Of a stretch of DNA of 64,000 nucleotides, positions 10,877 through 21,526 are shown in pieces (positions within the stretch are counted from its first letter, which is position 1; every line of letters starts with the position of its first letter). Below the pieces are notes generated by a model. The model did not search any database, had not been told where the DNA came from, and was given only the letters and a program-made list of their open reading frames with translations. The position numbers were made by a program, and so were the translations under genes. The stretch spans positions 47,405,808 through 47,469,807 of the forward strand of contig OY970823.1 of NCBI GenBank assembly GCA_963853835.1, given 5' to 3'. The DNA comes from Calendula officinalis (taxonomy: Eukaryota; Streptophyta; Magnoliopsida; Asterales; Asteraceae).

Positions 10877-12094
10877 TTCCGATTGCTAACCGGATCGCTA
10901 TTCGGTGCGGGAGTGTCATACCAAATCATGATATTTTTTTTGAACGGCATACCAAATCATGACATGGTTCACGATTCCATACATTTGGTACGGGAGAGTG
11001 TCATGCGAAATGAAGGTATGGTTCACGATACGGTACGTCAGAGTGTGTTCCAAATCAAGGCATGGTTCGCCATAGTTTTAAACGATCCTAATAGGTGGGA
11101 ACATCTTCGGGCTGAATGGATCATGAATGGTACGAAATCAAAGTCGATTTTGGCTTTATGTGATTTGAATTTTTGGTATTATTGTCTTCTTTTTGAACGG
11201 TTTAGTATTTTGGTTAATGTCTTTGAAGTATTTATATTATGTTTTTTTACTTGAACTTTAAATCTGTAATTAGATACGTAAAAACGAAAACTTAATTTTA
11301 ATGTTACATCGTACAATATTATTTGGTACCGGATACCCCCTAAACTAGCAAAATGCTTTCCCGATCCTCATTCCCGTACTGACGCCATGCGCGAACTATG
11401 TGGTTTAAAAATGCATTTAAAACTCTTTTGGTCGTTAACATCAGAAGAATCTATGTGCAACATACCAAATGTATGTAGAACAGAGACGAGACAAGAAAGA
11501 ATAGCTATACAAAAACAAAACAAAAAATAAGAAAGATGAGTACACCTTTTGTCATGATGATTATACAAATTATACAAATTTAGTGAGAGTCTAAGACCTT
11601 GATCATAATCAAGCAGGATATATGATTGTTGCTCATTCCAGATCCAGATGCTGAGAGTCTCCTTTCTGATGCACAACTACCTGTCTCACTAGGGCCACAA
11701 GTTAAGTTATACACAAATAGTAGTTAAGCATTTTTATAATTATAAATTAGCAATATTGTCATAAGCCACAATAACCAGCAAGGAACAATGATATAAGCCA
11801 ATGATATAAATCTTCCGTAAAATTTATTCATGTATCAAATTTGTACAAACTTCTCATTACAACTATGGATTGTTATGTCATTTAAGAAGGATTAATATTT
11901 TTGTTATTTTTCTTTAATATCTCTCTTGAAGCATGCCCGCCCAGTCGGGCGGGCTTTGAAGCTAATATAATTATATATACTACTTGCTCCTTTTGCTGAT
12001 AAAATGTCATTTTTGGGTGGATTAAGCAACTACCAAAAACTATATATATTGGAACTATATATTAAGCTACAGTAATTAAGGATCCACACCTTAC
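10877..12094. other. Intergenic region and 3' side of the small membrane protein gene
   Basis: No gene recognised. The 128-aa plus ORF at 10868-11254 starts at the MITE border and shows internal repeats of a 'ggtatggttcacga' type phrase, so I read it as repeat-derived. A GC-rich hairpin at 11935-11954 is listed separately. Confidence 0.5.
11935..11954. repeat. GC-rich perfect hairpin in AT-rich DNA
   Basis: GCCCGCCC, then AGTC, then GGGCGGGC: an 8-bp perfect stem with a 4-nt loop, followed by TTTGAAG and CTAAT. A GC hairpin a few bases before CTRRT is the form of a Helitron 3' terminus, but no matching 5' end was found. A related hairpin, CCGCCCAAATGGGCGG followed by ACTAG, lies near 24321. 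Confidence 0.5.
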
Positions 12095-12811
12095 TCAATC
12101 ACAAAGACCAAGTTCAAGCTCAAGTTCATCATCTTGTTCAAACAGCTTTAACAGACGGGCATATTGTTCATCGCGTTTCTTCTTTTGCCATAACTTAAAT
12201 AGGAAAAATGACAAACCCAAAACTGCTGCAACTGTGATGCATATTATGAGTATTGTAGATCCACTTCTGCTACTTGAAGATGAATGCGCATCAACCTTCG
12301 TCACATTTCTGGAAATTGAATCTTCTGACAACCCTAAATTGTTTTATAATACAAGAGATTATTTAGCCTACGATGAGAATGCTAAAAACAACTATACAGT
12401 CGATTACAAAATTATAAATTCAATTATTTCTAACATTAACGAGCTCATGATCAGCTCAAAACATAATTGTAGTTCAAAATAAATTCAAATTAAACCCTAG
12501 GAAACATGTTAGGTCATGATCTAGAACATATGTATACATAAACGCAAATCAAATCATTGTAACATACTTCTATGACATCAAATTCCTCCTAGTTACTGTT
12601 AAAGGAACAAAAAATTACAGATTCACCGGTCTTATTATTTGAAATTGACCTATTCTGGCGTAGATTGTTAAGCAAAACGTCGAATTAAGTAAACAGATGA
12701 CGATTGAAAGAGTGGTGGAGATCTGAGGAACTAACCAGAGAAGAATTGTGCAGAAATTGAGGAAATCAATAATAAAAACCGGAACGATCTTTGGCACGAG
12801 ATCTCAGCCAT
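12095..12811 (-). CDS. Small secretory-pathway single-pass membrane protein, unknown function
   Basis: Two exons on the minus strand: 12736-12811 (start ATG at 12811) and 12095-12333, with a 402-nt GT-AG intron. The joined reading is exactly 104 codons plus stop. Exon 1 encodes a signal-peptide-like start (MAEISCQRSFRFLLLISSIS). Exon 2 has a Ser-rich segment (DAHSSSSSRSGS), one hydrophobic span (TILIICITVAAVLGLSFFLF), then a basic stop-transfer stretch (KLWQKKKRDEQ) and an acidic tail ending EQDDELELELGLCD. The predicted form is a short outer segment, one membrane helix and an acidic cytosolic tail. I recall similar unnamed small plant proteins with this basic-then-acidic tail but cannot name a function. 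The upstream exon supplies the only ATG, because the exon 2 frame alone lacks one. Confidence 0.75.
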
Positions 12812-12931
12812 GTCTGTGCTTGTGATGGTATCAAGGTAAAATTGGGAGCCCTTTCCGGATATGGTATACAAAGTGTTGTGTTATTTCTGTTTCCCGTTGA
12901 CTAATTTTAGGTGTAGTTTAATTTTGACTTA

Positions 12932-13243
12932 TTCCTCCGTATTAAAATAAGTGATACAAATTGGCTTACACAGTTTTTGAAGTAAAAAATTAAAGTAGAT
13001 GTTAAAATAGATTAAAGTACATAGTTAGTGGAGGATGGATCCCACTTTTCTTCAATAAAGTGATATTAATGAGTTTAAAAAGTAAAAGTAGGGGTATAAG
13101 GGTAATTTTAATTTATTAAAGTGGATAGTTAGTGGGTATGGGTCCCACTATTTTTACCAAATAAGGAAAGTTTTCAAAGTGTGTCACTTATTTTGATACA
13201 TCCCAAAATGGAAAGTGTGTCACTTATTTTAATACGGAGGAAG
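12932..13243. mobile_element. Stowaway-like (Tc1/mariner) MITE
   Basis: Ends are TTCCTCCGTATTAAAATAAG and, reversed, CTTCCTCCGTATTAAAATAA, flanked by TA on both sides. The middle holds the words 'gtgggacccac' and 'agggtaatttt' seen in related elements. A second member is at 27522-27782. Confidence 0.8.
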
Positions 13244-13769
13244 TATAAAGAAAGTTATAATGTGTTTGTTTATGTCTAAAATCTATACATCATGACTTAC
13301 CAAATTACAATATATTTTTTCTGTTTTATATATTTGCAGTTTATATTAGTTATAATTTCATATTTTTATAAGGGTTGTTAGAAAAAATGTTTATTTCCTA
13401 ATGTTATTTTTTTTTTAAATAAAAAATTATATTTTAAATTTCAAATTTATTAGTTATATACCATCCTTATGATTATAATCTTTGTTCAATCCGTACAACA
13501 CAAGGAGGTTAACCAAAATAAGGCTGTTTCATGCGATTTTGAGTGTGTTTTTAAAGGTCTGGGCCAAATTGAGAGATGGCAATTTGATCTTCTAGGCACT
13601 TAGCCCATTATTATAAGTGTTAGATTTTGATACATGAGAACTAACTGGACACTTGTATACAAGCAAGTAATCAAACAGAAAATAACGAGTCTTTGACCTG
13701 TGTTATACAGATCAATCACCTAGCATACGGATTATGAACTTTTGTATCCTTTTGAGAGGTGTTTTAGGC

Positions 13770-14690
13770 CAAGGCTCGGGCTTAATTGTGAATTTTTTCT
13801 TTTTTAGGTTTGGGCTCGGGTTTGTTTTGTTTGACTTGACCTATTATCTTGCTGAAATTTGGTTGATTAATCATGGTCCAGAAATACCTCTCAACATGAG
13901 GATACTCACAAGTGAAACTTTCTGGTAACAGAAATTTAAAACCGATTAACAAGTTGCAGGTTGTGATGATGTAACAGTGTCACCAACCAAGAATGTATGT
14001 GAAGCAAGATGCTTGTTTAGAGCATCTTTTTGTACCAGTAATGTAATTCTCCTCAGCCTTCAAACCATACATATTAAATTACCATTTCATATCATGATAA
14101 AAAGTCAAAGTACATTTTAGTACCCTAAACTTGGAAAATTAGTCAAATTAGTATTCAGACTCACTAATTTGGTCTTGAATTCTCTCATAATTTGCTTATA
14201 ATTTCAGCATACTAAGATGAACTTGTATTTTTTTTTTAGTTCGGCGGAAGTTAACATGCAAGAAAACGCGATCAAAGTAATGAGTCGGGGTATTGACCAT
14301 TTTTGCAAGTTTAGTAAACCGTGTTGTCTCTTTAATAATTAGAGAAGCCGATCAACCAAGTTCATGGTACTAAAATGCATTTTGACCATAAAAAAAATGT
14401 ATGAAGTGCTAAAGGAGTAACTATATTAATGTTTTATAAACCAACTCCACAATAAACAACATAAATGAATGTAACTTGTTCTAGAAATACCAACCAAATC
14501 CCTGAAATTTACTAACTCAACAACTGAAGAAAATCCTAAATTACAAAACGAAACAGAAACTATATACTAACAGAAATCCACATTAAAAAAATAACCCCTA
14601 AATCAGCAGTGGAATATTAAAAAAGGTGCAACTAAACATAATGAACGCCATTAGAAGGGAAAACTTACTATCGCCATTGTTTGGACGACA
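13770..14690 (-). pseudogene. Truncated EF1Bgamma duplicate (exon 1 and part of exon 6)
   Basis: On the minus strand, 14060 down to about 13770 is clearly similar to exon 6 of the intact EF1Bgamma gene at 18495-18978 (shared 'ctcctcagcc', 'tcaccaaccaagaa', 'tggtccagaa.tacctctcaac'), with indels that break the frame. Near 14690, minus-strand sequence resembles the EF1Bgamma leader and start: GATCGTTTGT, then ATGGCG, then a GTAAG donor. Exons 2-5 are gone, and a MITE sits in the gap. Order and strand agree with a tandem gene copy that lost its middle. Confidence 0.75.
14104..14388. mobile_element. MITE with GTCAAAGTACATTTTAGTACC ends
   Basis: The left end 'gtcaaagtacattttagtac' and the right end 'gtactaaaatgcattttgac' form an inverted repeat with two mismatches, about 285 bp apart. 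It lies between the exon 1 and exon 6 relics of the EF1Bgamma pseudogene, where an intron once was. No coding capacity. Confidence 0.65.
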
Positions 14691-15264
14691 AACGATCTTG
14701 ATTAGCATAGCAGTTGATATCAGCATTCAGAGCAGAACAGACCCACATATCAACAAGACAAAAGGATTATGCATATTTTAAGCAACCGATGCTTTAGCTA
14801 GTGCTTAATTGCAAGATACCACATTATTAATAATATTATTCAAAGCTTATTAAACTAATATATTAAAGTCATTATCACAGATTTCTCAATCACCTCCTTA
14901 TAATATTACCATCATCGCATATTTGCCATCATGAACATTAAACTAAGCTTAGCTTTTATTCTTTAAATTTGATATCGAATAATATATATACAACCTTCTA
15001 AATAGTAATTAAAAAGATCATTATTTTAACGGAAATTATTTATATACCACCAAGAACACATTGTACAATATACTTTTAATATTTAACACATATAAAAGTA
15101 AGCATTTAATTTAAATTATTATGCTACTTGAAAGCAAAACACCAAAGAAGCCTGATAATGAAACCATACAACCACACAAATGCAACAATTGATTTGAAAC
15201 GAAACACTAATATAGTAATTTGTACAAATCAATCAAGTAGCACAAATGATTATGATTATTTTCA
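14691..15264. other. Spacer, no gene seen
   Basis: AT-rich DNA between EF1Bgamma relics. The first 100 bp may be old promoter sequence of the truncated copy. Nothing else is recognisable. Confidence 0.4.
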
Positions 15265-15562
15265 TGTTTTGAAAAACAGATATTATTCAACCTGCAAACC
15301 TCTTTAAAAACAAAGAAAGCAACAATCAAAACTCAAAAGTTTACTTGATGAAGGGCTACTCTTAAACCAAAACAATAAAAAATATTTAAAAAACAAAAAA
15401 CAAAACTTAACAAGTTATAATATCTTAAACAGCATCACAAAACAAACAAAGTTGATATGTACCTAGAACCACACACATTCCAAATAAACTTTACACCAAA
15501 CACCAGCCACCATTTTTACTTAAAGCATTTAGCATCCAAAAGAGCACCCTCAAACGATTTTT
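15265..15562 (-). pseudogene. EF1Bgamma 3'-end relic (last codons and 3' UTR)
   Basis: The sequence parallels the 3' end of the intact gene at 17210-17440. Both contain 'attattcaacctgcaaa', 'atcttaaaca.catcacaaaac' and 'acttaaagcatttagcatcc', the last being the C-terminal codons read on the minus strand. The coding match stops after about 15 codons. This piece cannot belong to the 13770-14690 relic, because it lies on the 5' side of that relic's start codon. It implies a further gene copy. Confidence 0.7.
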
Positions 15563-15600
15563 GTTAATAAAAGGTACACAATATTATTTAAATTAAATAA

Positions 15601-15770
15601 CTAGGGATGAGCGCGGTCCAAAACCGAAATTGAACACATGTAATCGGTTTTTGGTTTTCGGTTCATTTCGGATTTTCAACCCAAATGTCCACCACTCCAA
15701 CCCTATTCGATTACCAAACCGAACCGGACCGAAATTAATAGGGCCGCCGAAACCGAAAATTATGAAATTA
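15601..15770. mobile_element. hAT-like MITE fragment
   Basis: Starts CTAGGGATGAGC, followed by words such as 'aaaccgaaattg' and 'aaccgaaccggacc'. This resembles the other GGGATGAG elements in the window. I could not find the matching right end, so it is probably truncated. Confidence 0.5.
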
Positions 15771-16732
15771 TATTATAATTACTAAATTTTAATATATTTG
15801 CATTGTAAGTACCTAGATAGTAAAACAAAACATTATTGAATTTTATACTAATATTTATTTATTTAATCAATAATTTTATATCATGGAGTATTTGATATTT
15901 TTACGCTAGACTATATAACGAATTGACGAAGCACTTTGTAGACAAACAAAATCATATGTATAATGATTCATTCTGTTAAATATATGAACCTAAAAATTCA
16001 CAACAAAGAGTGACTTCAACTTCTCCTATATCTGATGAATAGTAACTTTGACCAATCAAATTTTTACAGCACTTCATTTTTCTTTTACTATATATTGATT
16101 GTAGGCGAAATAACTATACAATATTTCTCATCTAATAAATAGTAACTTGACCGATTAATTTTTGACAATACTTCATTGTTCTTTTACTATATATTAATTG
16201 TAGGCGAAACATGATTAAAATCACATTTAGTTGGAGTGGCTAGCACCTTTGTTATTGATCGAGATTCGATATTCGAATTTTGCACACCTACCTTTTTTTT
16301 ATTTCTTTTCAATCAACTATTCTGATATAATCATTTACTTCTCTGAACTTTAACTTTTATTAAATAACAACTTTAATGTTCAAGTGTTCAATATCTACAT
16401 CTTCTCTAAAAACGATGGTTTACCCTTAAAACTTTTATATAACTAATAAATTCCTATATAACCAAAATGACGGTTTTCCTTTAACAATTATTATTAAATA
16501 TTATTATTAATAATTTCTTATAGTACAAAATTGGTTTCAACAAGGCTTAAATTCTAAAAAATAATAAATTATATGATCTTACTTTTGGTTGACATACTCC
16601 TACATAAAGTAAAATAAACGTTACGAATCTACATAATAACTAATGAAGTAATTATTTTTTTCTATACTTCGTATAAGACTTGAATAACATCAAAAAACTG
16701 TACTTTCTAAGATTTTAGAAGATACATTAAAA
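15771..16732. other. Intergenic region, no gene seen
   Basis: Very AT-rich. An 80-bp theme (about 16012-16200: 'actatatattgattgtaggcgaaa' style) occurs twice with divergence, indicating an old local duplication. No coding signal. Confidence 0.45.
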
Positions 16733-16738
16733 ATGATT

Positions 16739-16942
16739 TTTAGTTTAAATGGAAATTTGAAGATACTATACTATTTTGGTTGGTTTGTGGGGTTAAGCTT
16801 ATTAGCTTATTTTCTGATCATAAACCTGCATTTTGTTGTTTTTAGTTTAAATGGAAATTTGAAGTTACTACACTATTTGGGTTGGTTTGTGGGCTTAAGC
16901 TTATTACCTTATTTTCTGATCATAAACCTGCATTTTGTTGCT
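16739..16942. repeat. 102-bp tandem duplication
   Basis: Two adjacent 102-bp units (16739-16840 and 16841-16942) differ at only a handful of positions, both starting TTTAGTTTAAATGGAAATTT. Because 102 is divisible by 3, an ORF runs through both and yields a repeated hydrophobic peptide. I see no start context, splice sites or homology to support a gene. Confidence 0.9.
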
Positions 16943-17400
16943 TATTCGACATCTCTTGGGCTCTTATTTAGCTTTGATGAGAGCAAGATGACTATCTTAC
17001 AAATTTCAATGTCAGCTTATTTCACTTGCATATTCGGCATTTTACCAAATAAGTTAAGCGAAATACCAAACAAAAGCTTATTTAACCAAATAAACATCAA
17101 CCAACAAACAAGAATTTACAAGTCTGCATTTCATAAGCTAATACAAATTCCACCTGAATCAAAAGCGACAAAAGTTAGGATTAATAATTTATAATCATGT
17201 TTTGAACAACAGACATTATTCAACCTGCAAATCACTGAAAACAAGGAAAGCAAAAATCAAAAACCCAAAGTAGATCCGTTTAGTTGATTAACTTATACTC
17301 TCAAAACTGCATAATTAAAGTATCTTAAACATCATCACAAAACAAAACAAAGTTGACATGTACCAAATAAAAACCCTACACCAATCATCAGCCGCCATTT

Positions 17401-20173
17401 TCACTTAAAGCATTTAGCATCCAAAAGAGCCTCACCCTCAAACGGCTCCATATCTTCAATCATCTGATTCACACGTTCCTTTTGGGCCTCGTCCGAAAGG
17501 TCAACCTTGGTCCACTCATAAAGCTCCATGTCATAACATTCATCCATAACAAACTTGGGGATCTCGGGCCCACGGAATATCCACAAACCCTTGACCTTGA
17601 ACGGGGGCTCGTTCCCGATGATCAGCATTTTTCCAAAGGCGTATTTGCGTGCAAGATCCATTCGTTGAAGGAATCCACCAACTTTGTTCATGGTTACAAA
17701 TGAGACTGTGTTTTCATCATTGTACTTGTAGTTGCAGAACCATAGTGAGTAGCCCTCAGGGTCAAACATGTCCCAAAATCCTACAAAAAAGTCAATTAGT
17801 CAACTTTGACAGCACAAATGAGTAAATTACACCAATCATCCTTATGGTTTGCACCATATTTCATATTAGGTCCTTTAGTTTCAAAAATTACATTGGTAGT
17901 CCTTATTTCAAAAACTTGTTGCATTGGTAGTCCTTTAGGCTAAAGGGTGTTTAACTTTTTAAATTCCCCCATGCGGAATGCACATGAAGGTATTTTCGTA
18001 TTTTTCTTGTTTATCTTTTTAAATAAAACTAAAAATTATACATAGATACAACTTTTTATGCATGATGTACACTCACTAAGATATGCTAATGAACAAGTAA
18101 TATATGTAAAAGGACGAAAATTGGTGGTTCCCTAGTTGTTGGAGGGTGGAAGATGGTGGTGGTTTGCAGGGTGGATGATGAATATTCAAGAATAATGATG
18201 AAGATACTAAATTAATAATTACTAAGATACGCTAATGAACATTTAATATATGTAAAAGGACGAAAATACCCTCATGCGCAATGCACATGGGGTGAGTTAA
18301 CAGAAAAAGTTAACATCAGTTCGCGTAAAGGACCATCGGTGACAAAGGTTTCAAAATTAAGGACTACCAGTGTAATTTTTGAAACTAAAGGATCAAATGT
18401 GAAATATGGTACAAACCATAAAGCCGATTGGCGATTGGTGTAATTTACTATACACAAAATGTATATATAAAACAAAAAAAAGAGGTGAAAATACCTTTGA
18501 TTGCCACCTCACGGAAATTACTCTTGGTGTTAGAGTAAAGTCTTTTCCAGTCATCCAAAACCATCTTACTTGGAGGCAATAAATCAAGTGGGTTCTTTGC
18601 TTTGGGCTTTGGGGCCTCTTCCTCTTCAAGAGACTCAGGTTTGGGCTCTTCTTTCTTAGCCTCCTTTTTGGGCTCGGGTTTTTTAGCCTCGGGTTTCTTT
18701 GTTGATGCCACAGGAAGAACAGATTCTGCTTGTTTAACTTCACCAATTATCTTACTGAAGTTAGGTTGGTTAACCATGGTCCAGAAGTACCTCTCAACGT
18801 GAGGGTATTCAGCTGTGAAGCTTTTTGGCATTAGTAGTTTGAAGCCCAATAACAGGTTCATTGTGGTGATGATGTCAGATAATGTAACTGAGTCACCAAC
18901 CAAGAAAGTGTGTGATGCGAGATGAGTGTTAAGTGCTTCTAGACCTCTTTTCACACCAGCAATGTAGTTCTCCTCAGCCTGCAAACCATCAACAAAATTA
19001 TAATAAATAAATCTAAATATAAAAATTAAAGAGGGAAAAAAAGTGACATACAGGTTTAATGTAGGGGGCAAATCCCATTCTAGGAACAATCCAGCCCCTT
19101 AAATTTGTATCAAGCTCAAAAGAAGAAAAGTCAATCCATTGCTCGATTTGTCCCTGTAAGTATTTTTACCAAAAAACAAGAACATTATCTTTTAGTACAA
19201 TTATTCCCTTCATCCACAATACAGTAGGAAATAAATTTAAAAAAAGAAAGAAAGAAAAAGAACTTACATATTCTATTGGTGAAGACCCAAAGAGAAAACT
19301 ACCATGAGCAACTGCAGTAAACCAAGATCACAAAATAAGCAAAAAAAAACCCCCAAAAGCAAAAAACAATTAGGCAAAATAATCACTTACCATAGCGAGC
19401 AATTGCGTTACTCTCAAATACAGGGCCTTCAGGGGTCTCAAGGACAGGAATCTGCATGAATGATTAATCAATAATCATATATAATGATAAACTGTTAGAT
19501 AAAGTTATGCAGTTTTTTGTAAAAAGTGTGAACCAGATTAATGTTGAAAATTATATACCTTCCCAATGGGGTTCATCTTGAGAAACTCAGGAGTCTTATT
19601 TGACACACCCATCTCAAAAGAATCAGACATTTTGATTTCAACACCAACATATTCTGCAGCAATTAGCGCCTTGTATACATTCTTGTTTTGCTTTCCAGCG
19701 TGCATAATCTGCAACCAAATCACAAAATACATCAATTAAGAGAAAACTAATCGTCAACAAAACACAATTAATACATCAATTAAGATAGATAAACATCTAT
19801 TTAGCCAAATCGCAATTAAATATTAAATAGTAAGAAATATACAGATAACCGCGAATAAAATTCAAAGAATTGCAAATAATCATCTGCTATGAAGTGACAG
19901 ATTAATCAAGTATTAACCGATTTTTAATGCTCGTAACTTAAATTTTACTCGTTATTAGAAACAAGAAGCAGAATTAATCAAAGGATCGAATGCAAAGGTC
20001 AAAAAATCCAGCTTTAATAACCATCCAAAACGACTTGCAAATTTAGTAAATCACATCAAAACGCTAAATCGGTATGACTACAATTAAAAAGAGATCCTTT
20101 CCAAACTCGGCTCAAACAAGCAGTAACTATACAAAATCAACAAAATTGAGAATTAAAAACTCACCAGCGCCAT
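17401..20173 (-). CDS. Elongation factor 1-gamma (eEF1B gamma subunit)
   Basis: Structural subunit of the eEF1B complex, which recharges eEF1A with GTP during translation elongation in the cytosol. Coding exons in gene order: 20165-20173, 19559-19708, 19391-19451, 19268-19311, 19052-19153, 18495-18978, 17401-17780. Joined length is 409 codons plus stop, normal for plant proteins. Residues 1-80 are a GST N-terminal fold (MALIMHAGKQNKN, NPIGKIPVLETPEG, ESNAIARY). A GST C-terminal domain follows (NTHLASHTFLVGDSVTLSDI). Next come a charged Lys/Glu/Pro linker and the conserved EF1G C-terminal domain (DPEGYSLWFCNYKYND, GPEIPKFVMDECYDMELYEW). An untranslated first exon starts downstream of about 20370 and is joined by an intron at 20210-20301. 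The last intron carries a MITE. Decayed copies lie immediately downstream. Confidence 0.96.
17820..18450. mobile_element. MITE, family A copy 3, in the last EF1Bgamma intron
   Basis: Ends are GAGTAAATTACACCAATCATC at the left and, reversed, AGTAAATTACACCAATCG at the right. Inner segments 'aggtcctttagtttcaaaaattac' and 'gtaatttttgaaactaaagg' pair. At 631 bp it is longer than copies 1 and 2. A doubled inner phrase ('tatatgtaaaaggacgaaaa' near 18100 and 18248) may explain the extra length. Flanks 'cacaaatg' and 'cacaaaatg' may be an imperfect target duplication. Confidence 0.75.
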
Positions 20174-20209
20174 TGCTGAAGGAACAAACGATCGTCTTCT
20201 GATACCGAT

Positions 20210-20301
20210 CTAAATAACATAGAATCGCCAACAGTTAATACCACGGTTGGAAGCAAATCAATTAAGCAAAAAGTATCTAAAATCGAGCAAAGAGAATATA
20301 C
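20210..20301 (-). other. 5' UTR intron of EF1Bgamma
   Basis: Minus-strand donor GTATATTC after ...ATCATCAG and acceptor TTATTTAG before ATCGGTATC. The spliced leader joins about 36 nt before the ATG. Leader introns are common in plant translation-factor genes. Confidence 0.6.
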
Positions 20302-20360
20302 CTGATGATATACGAGCGTTTAGTCCGAAAGCAAGAAGGATTAACTGAAGAATGCAAATC

Positions 20361-20368
20361 TAGGGTTT
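20361..20368 (-). promoter_or_regulatory. Telo-box in the EF1Bgamma leader
   Basis: AAACCCTA on the gene strand, followed by GATTTGC. Telo-boxes near the transcription start are typical of plant ribosomal-protein and elongation-factor genes. A TATA-like TTTAAAAT lies just upstream at about 20380-20387. Confidence 0.6.
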
Positions 20369-20425
20369 TGGGAGAGGGATTTTAAAGGTGCGTGAGTTTG
20401 TTTGTTTTTTTATGTCTATGGAGAA

Positions 20426-20467
20426 TGGGCCTCTAACGATTATATCAAATGGTCTCTGGCTGGCCCA
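20426..20467 (-). promoter_or_regulatory. Site II (GGCCCA) elements of the EF1Bgamma promoter
   Basis: GGCCCATT on the gene strand at 20424-20431, and a second GGCCCA at 20462-20467 read on the plus strand. The pair of site II motifs with the telo-box downstream is the known promoter grammar of plant translation genes bound by TCP factors. That factor assignment is established knowledge and was not seen here. Confidence 0.5.
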
Positions 20468-21454
20468 TGATAGGATTTGTCATCATAATTGTTACTAAAA
20501 ACTATTTTTTATAAATTCATGTGTTACACAAAATGCATACATTATTAATAAATTTGTCTTTATTATTTTATATAATTAAGGTTTTATAACATATAGTGTA
20601 GTATAGAATCCAAAATCAAAGTTTAATAGCATAAGAGAGTTGAGGCTTGGCGGTGCGCTGAGCAGAAAAACTGAGTAACCGAAAGTGGATTCAGAACTGC
20701 TTTAACGGCTCCGCTTGCTAAAATTGTGAAACCGTTCTAACCGGTTTCGTTTCGATTTCTTTAAATTAAGGAACCGCTACCACCAGTTTCGATCGGTTTC
20801 ATGTATTTTAAACTTTTTTTTTGCTCTCAATTAAATTGCTTTTACAATTCTGCACAAATGATTCTTGAGATTTGATAATTTTGTAATATTCCTTTTCGCT
20901 GACTTTGAAGGTTACAAACATTTGAAATAAAAATTCATTAGTATAAAAGAAGTTGAATATTACTTAAACTACACGTGTACTTAAATTTTTTTAAAATAAT
21001 AAATTTTACAACTTAAGGACCGGGTAACCGTAACTGACAAAGGATCTGACGGTTTCAGTTTCATTTCTGAAAATTGAGGAATTACTGTTACTGAATCCGA
21101 TTTCGAAAATTCCAGGAACCGCTAAAGAATTTCTTACCTATTGAGTCTACTTACCTTGAATTTCATTATTATAATATTGCCAGCAGCATCTAAAATAATT
21201 TTTCATATCGGGTAATTTAACTAACTTTGTATCTTATTTCTCCTTAGTTTACAAAAGATTAAAAAGATATCACTACAAGTATCGAAAATCTATTAGCTTC
21301 TTATTAATTTCTCATATCTATCAACATATAGCTATCACAGTTAGTAACAAACTTATTTGACTATATTCAAAGTCAAAGAATTTTATATTTATTTCATGTT
21401 TTTTTAATCTTTGAAAAGATATTTATAGAACAAGTACGGTTATTCAAACACCAA
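20468..21454. other. Intergenic region with degenerate repeat, no gene seen
   Basis: From about 20640 to 21130 there are repeated 'aaccggttt', 'gaaaccg' and 'ggaaccgct' words like those in the hAT-type MITEs. I could not define ends, so this is probably an old element. The rest is AT-rich spacer. Confidence 0.4.
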
Positions 21455-21526
21455 GGATCTGTGGCGCAATGGTAGCGCGTCTGACTCCAGATCAGAAGGT
21501 TGCGTGTTCGATTCACGTCAGGTTCA
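21455..21526 (+). tRNA. tRNA-Trp (CCA anticodon), second copy
   Basis: Seventy-two nucleotides identical to the tRNA at 300-371 but on the plus strand. The anticodon CCA lies in CTCCAGA, with a T run (CTTTTGTTTTT) just downstream. CAA trinucleotides in 'tattcaaacaccaa' just upstream are typical of plant tRNA initiation sites. The 3' flank shares a short block with the first copy (21604-21649 against 229-275). Confidence 0.95.

Noticed and set aside
10868..11254. 128-residue plus ORF after the hAT MITE
   Set aside because: It begins at the MITE border and contains internal nucleotide repeats. No recognisable domain or splice structure.
11368..11676. 102-residue minus ORF downstream of the small membrane protein gene
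   Set aside because: AT-rich, no domain, and it lies in the probable 3' region. Nothing links it to the exons upstream.
16733..17194. 153-residue ORF with a repeated hydrophobic segment, looking like a duplicated membrane protein
   Set aside because: The repeat is a 102-bp DNA tandem duplication that happens to be divisible by 3. No splice sites, homology or codon character support a gene.
18602..18802. 66-residue plus-strand ORF rich in Gly and Ser
   Set aside because: It is the antisense of the Lys/Glu/Pro linker in EF1Bgamma exon 6.
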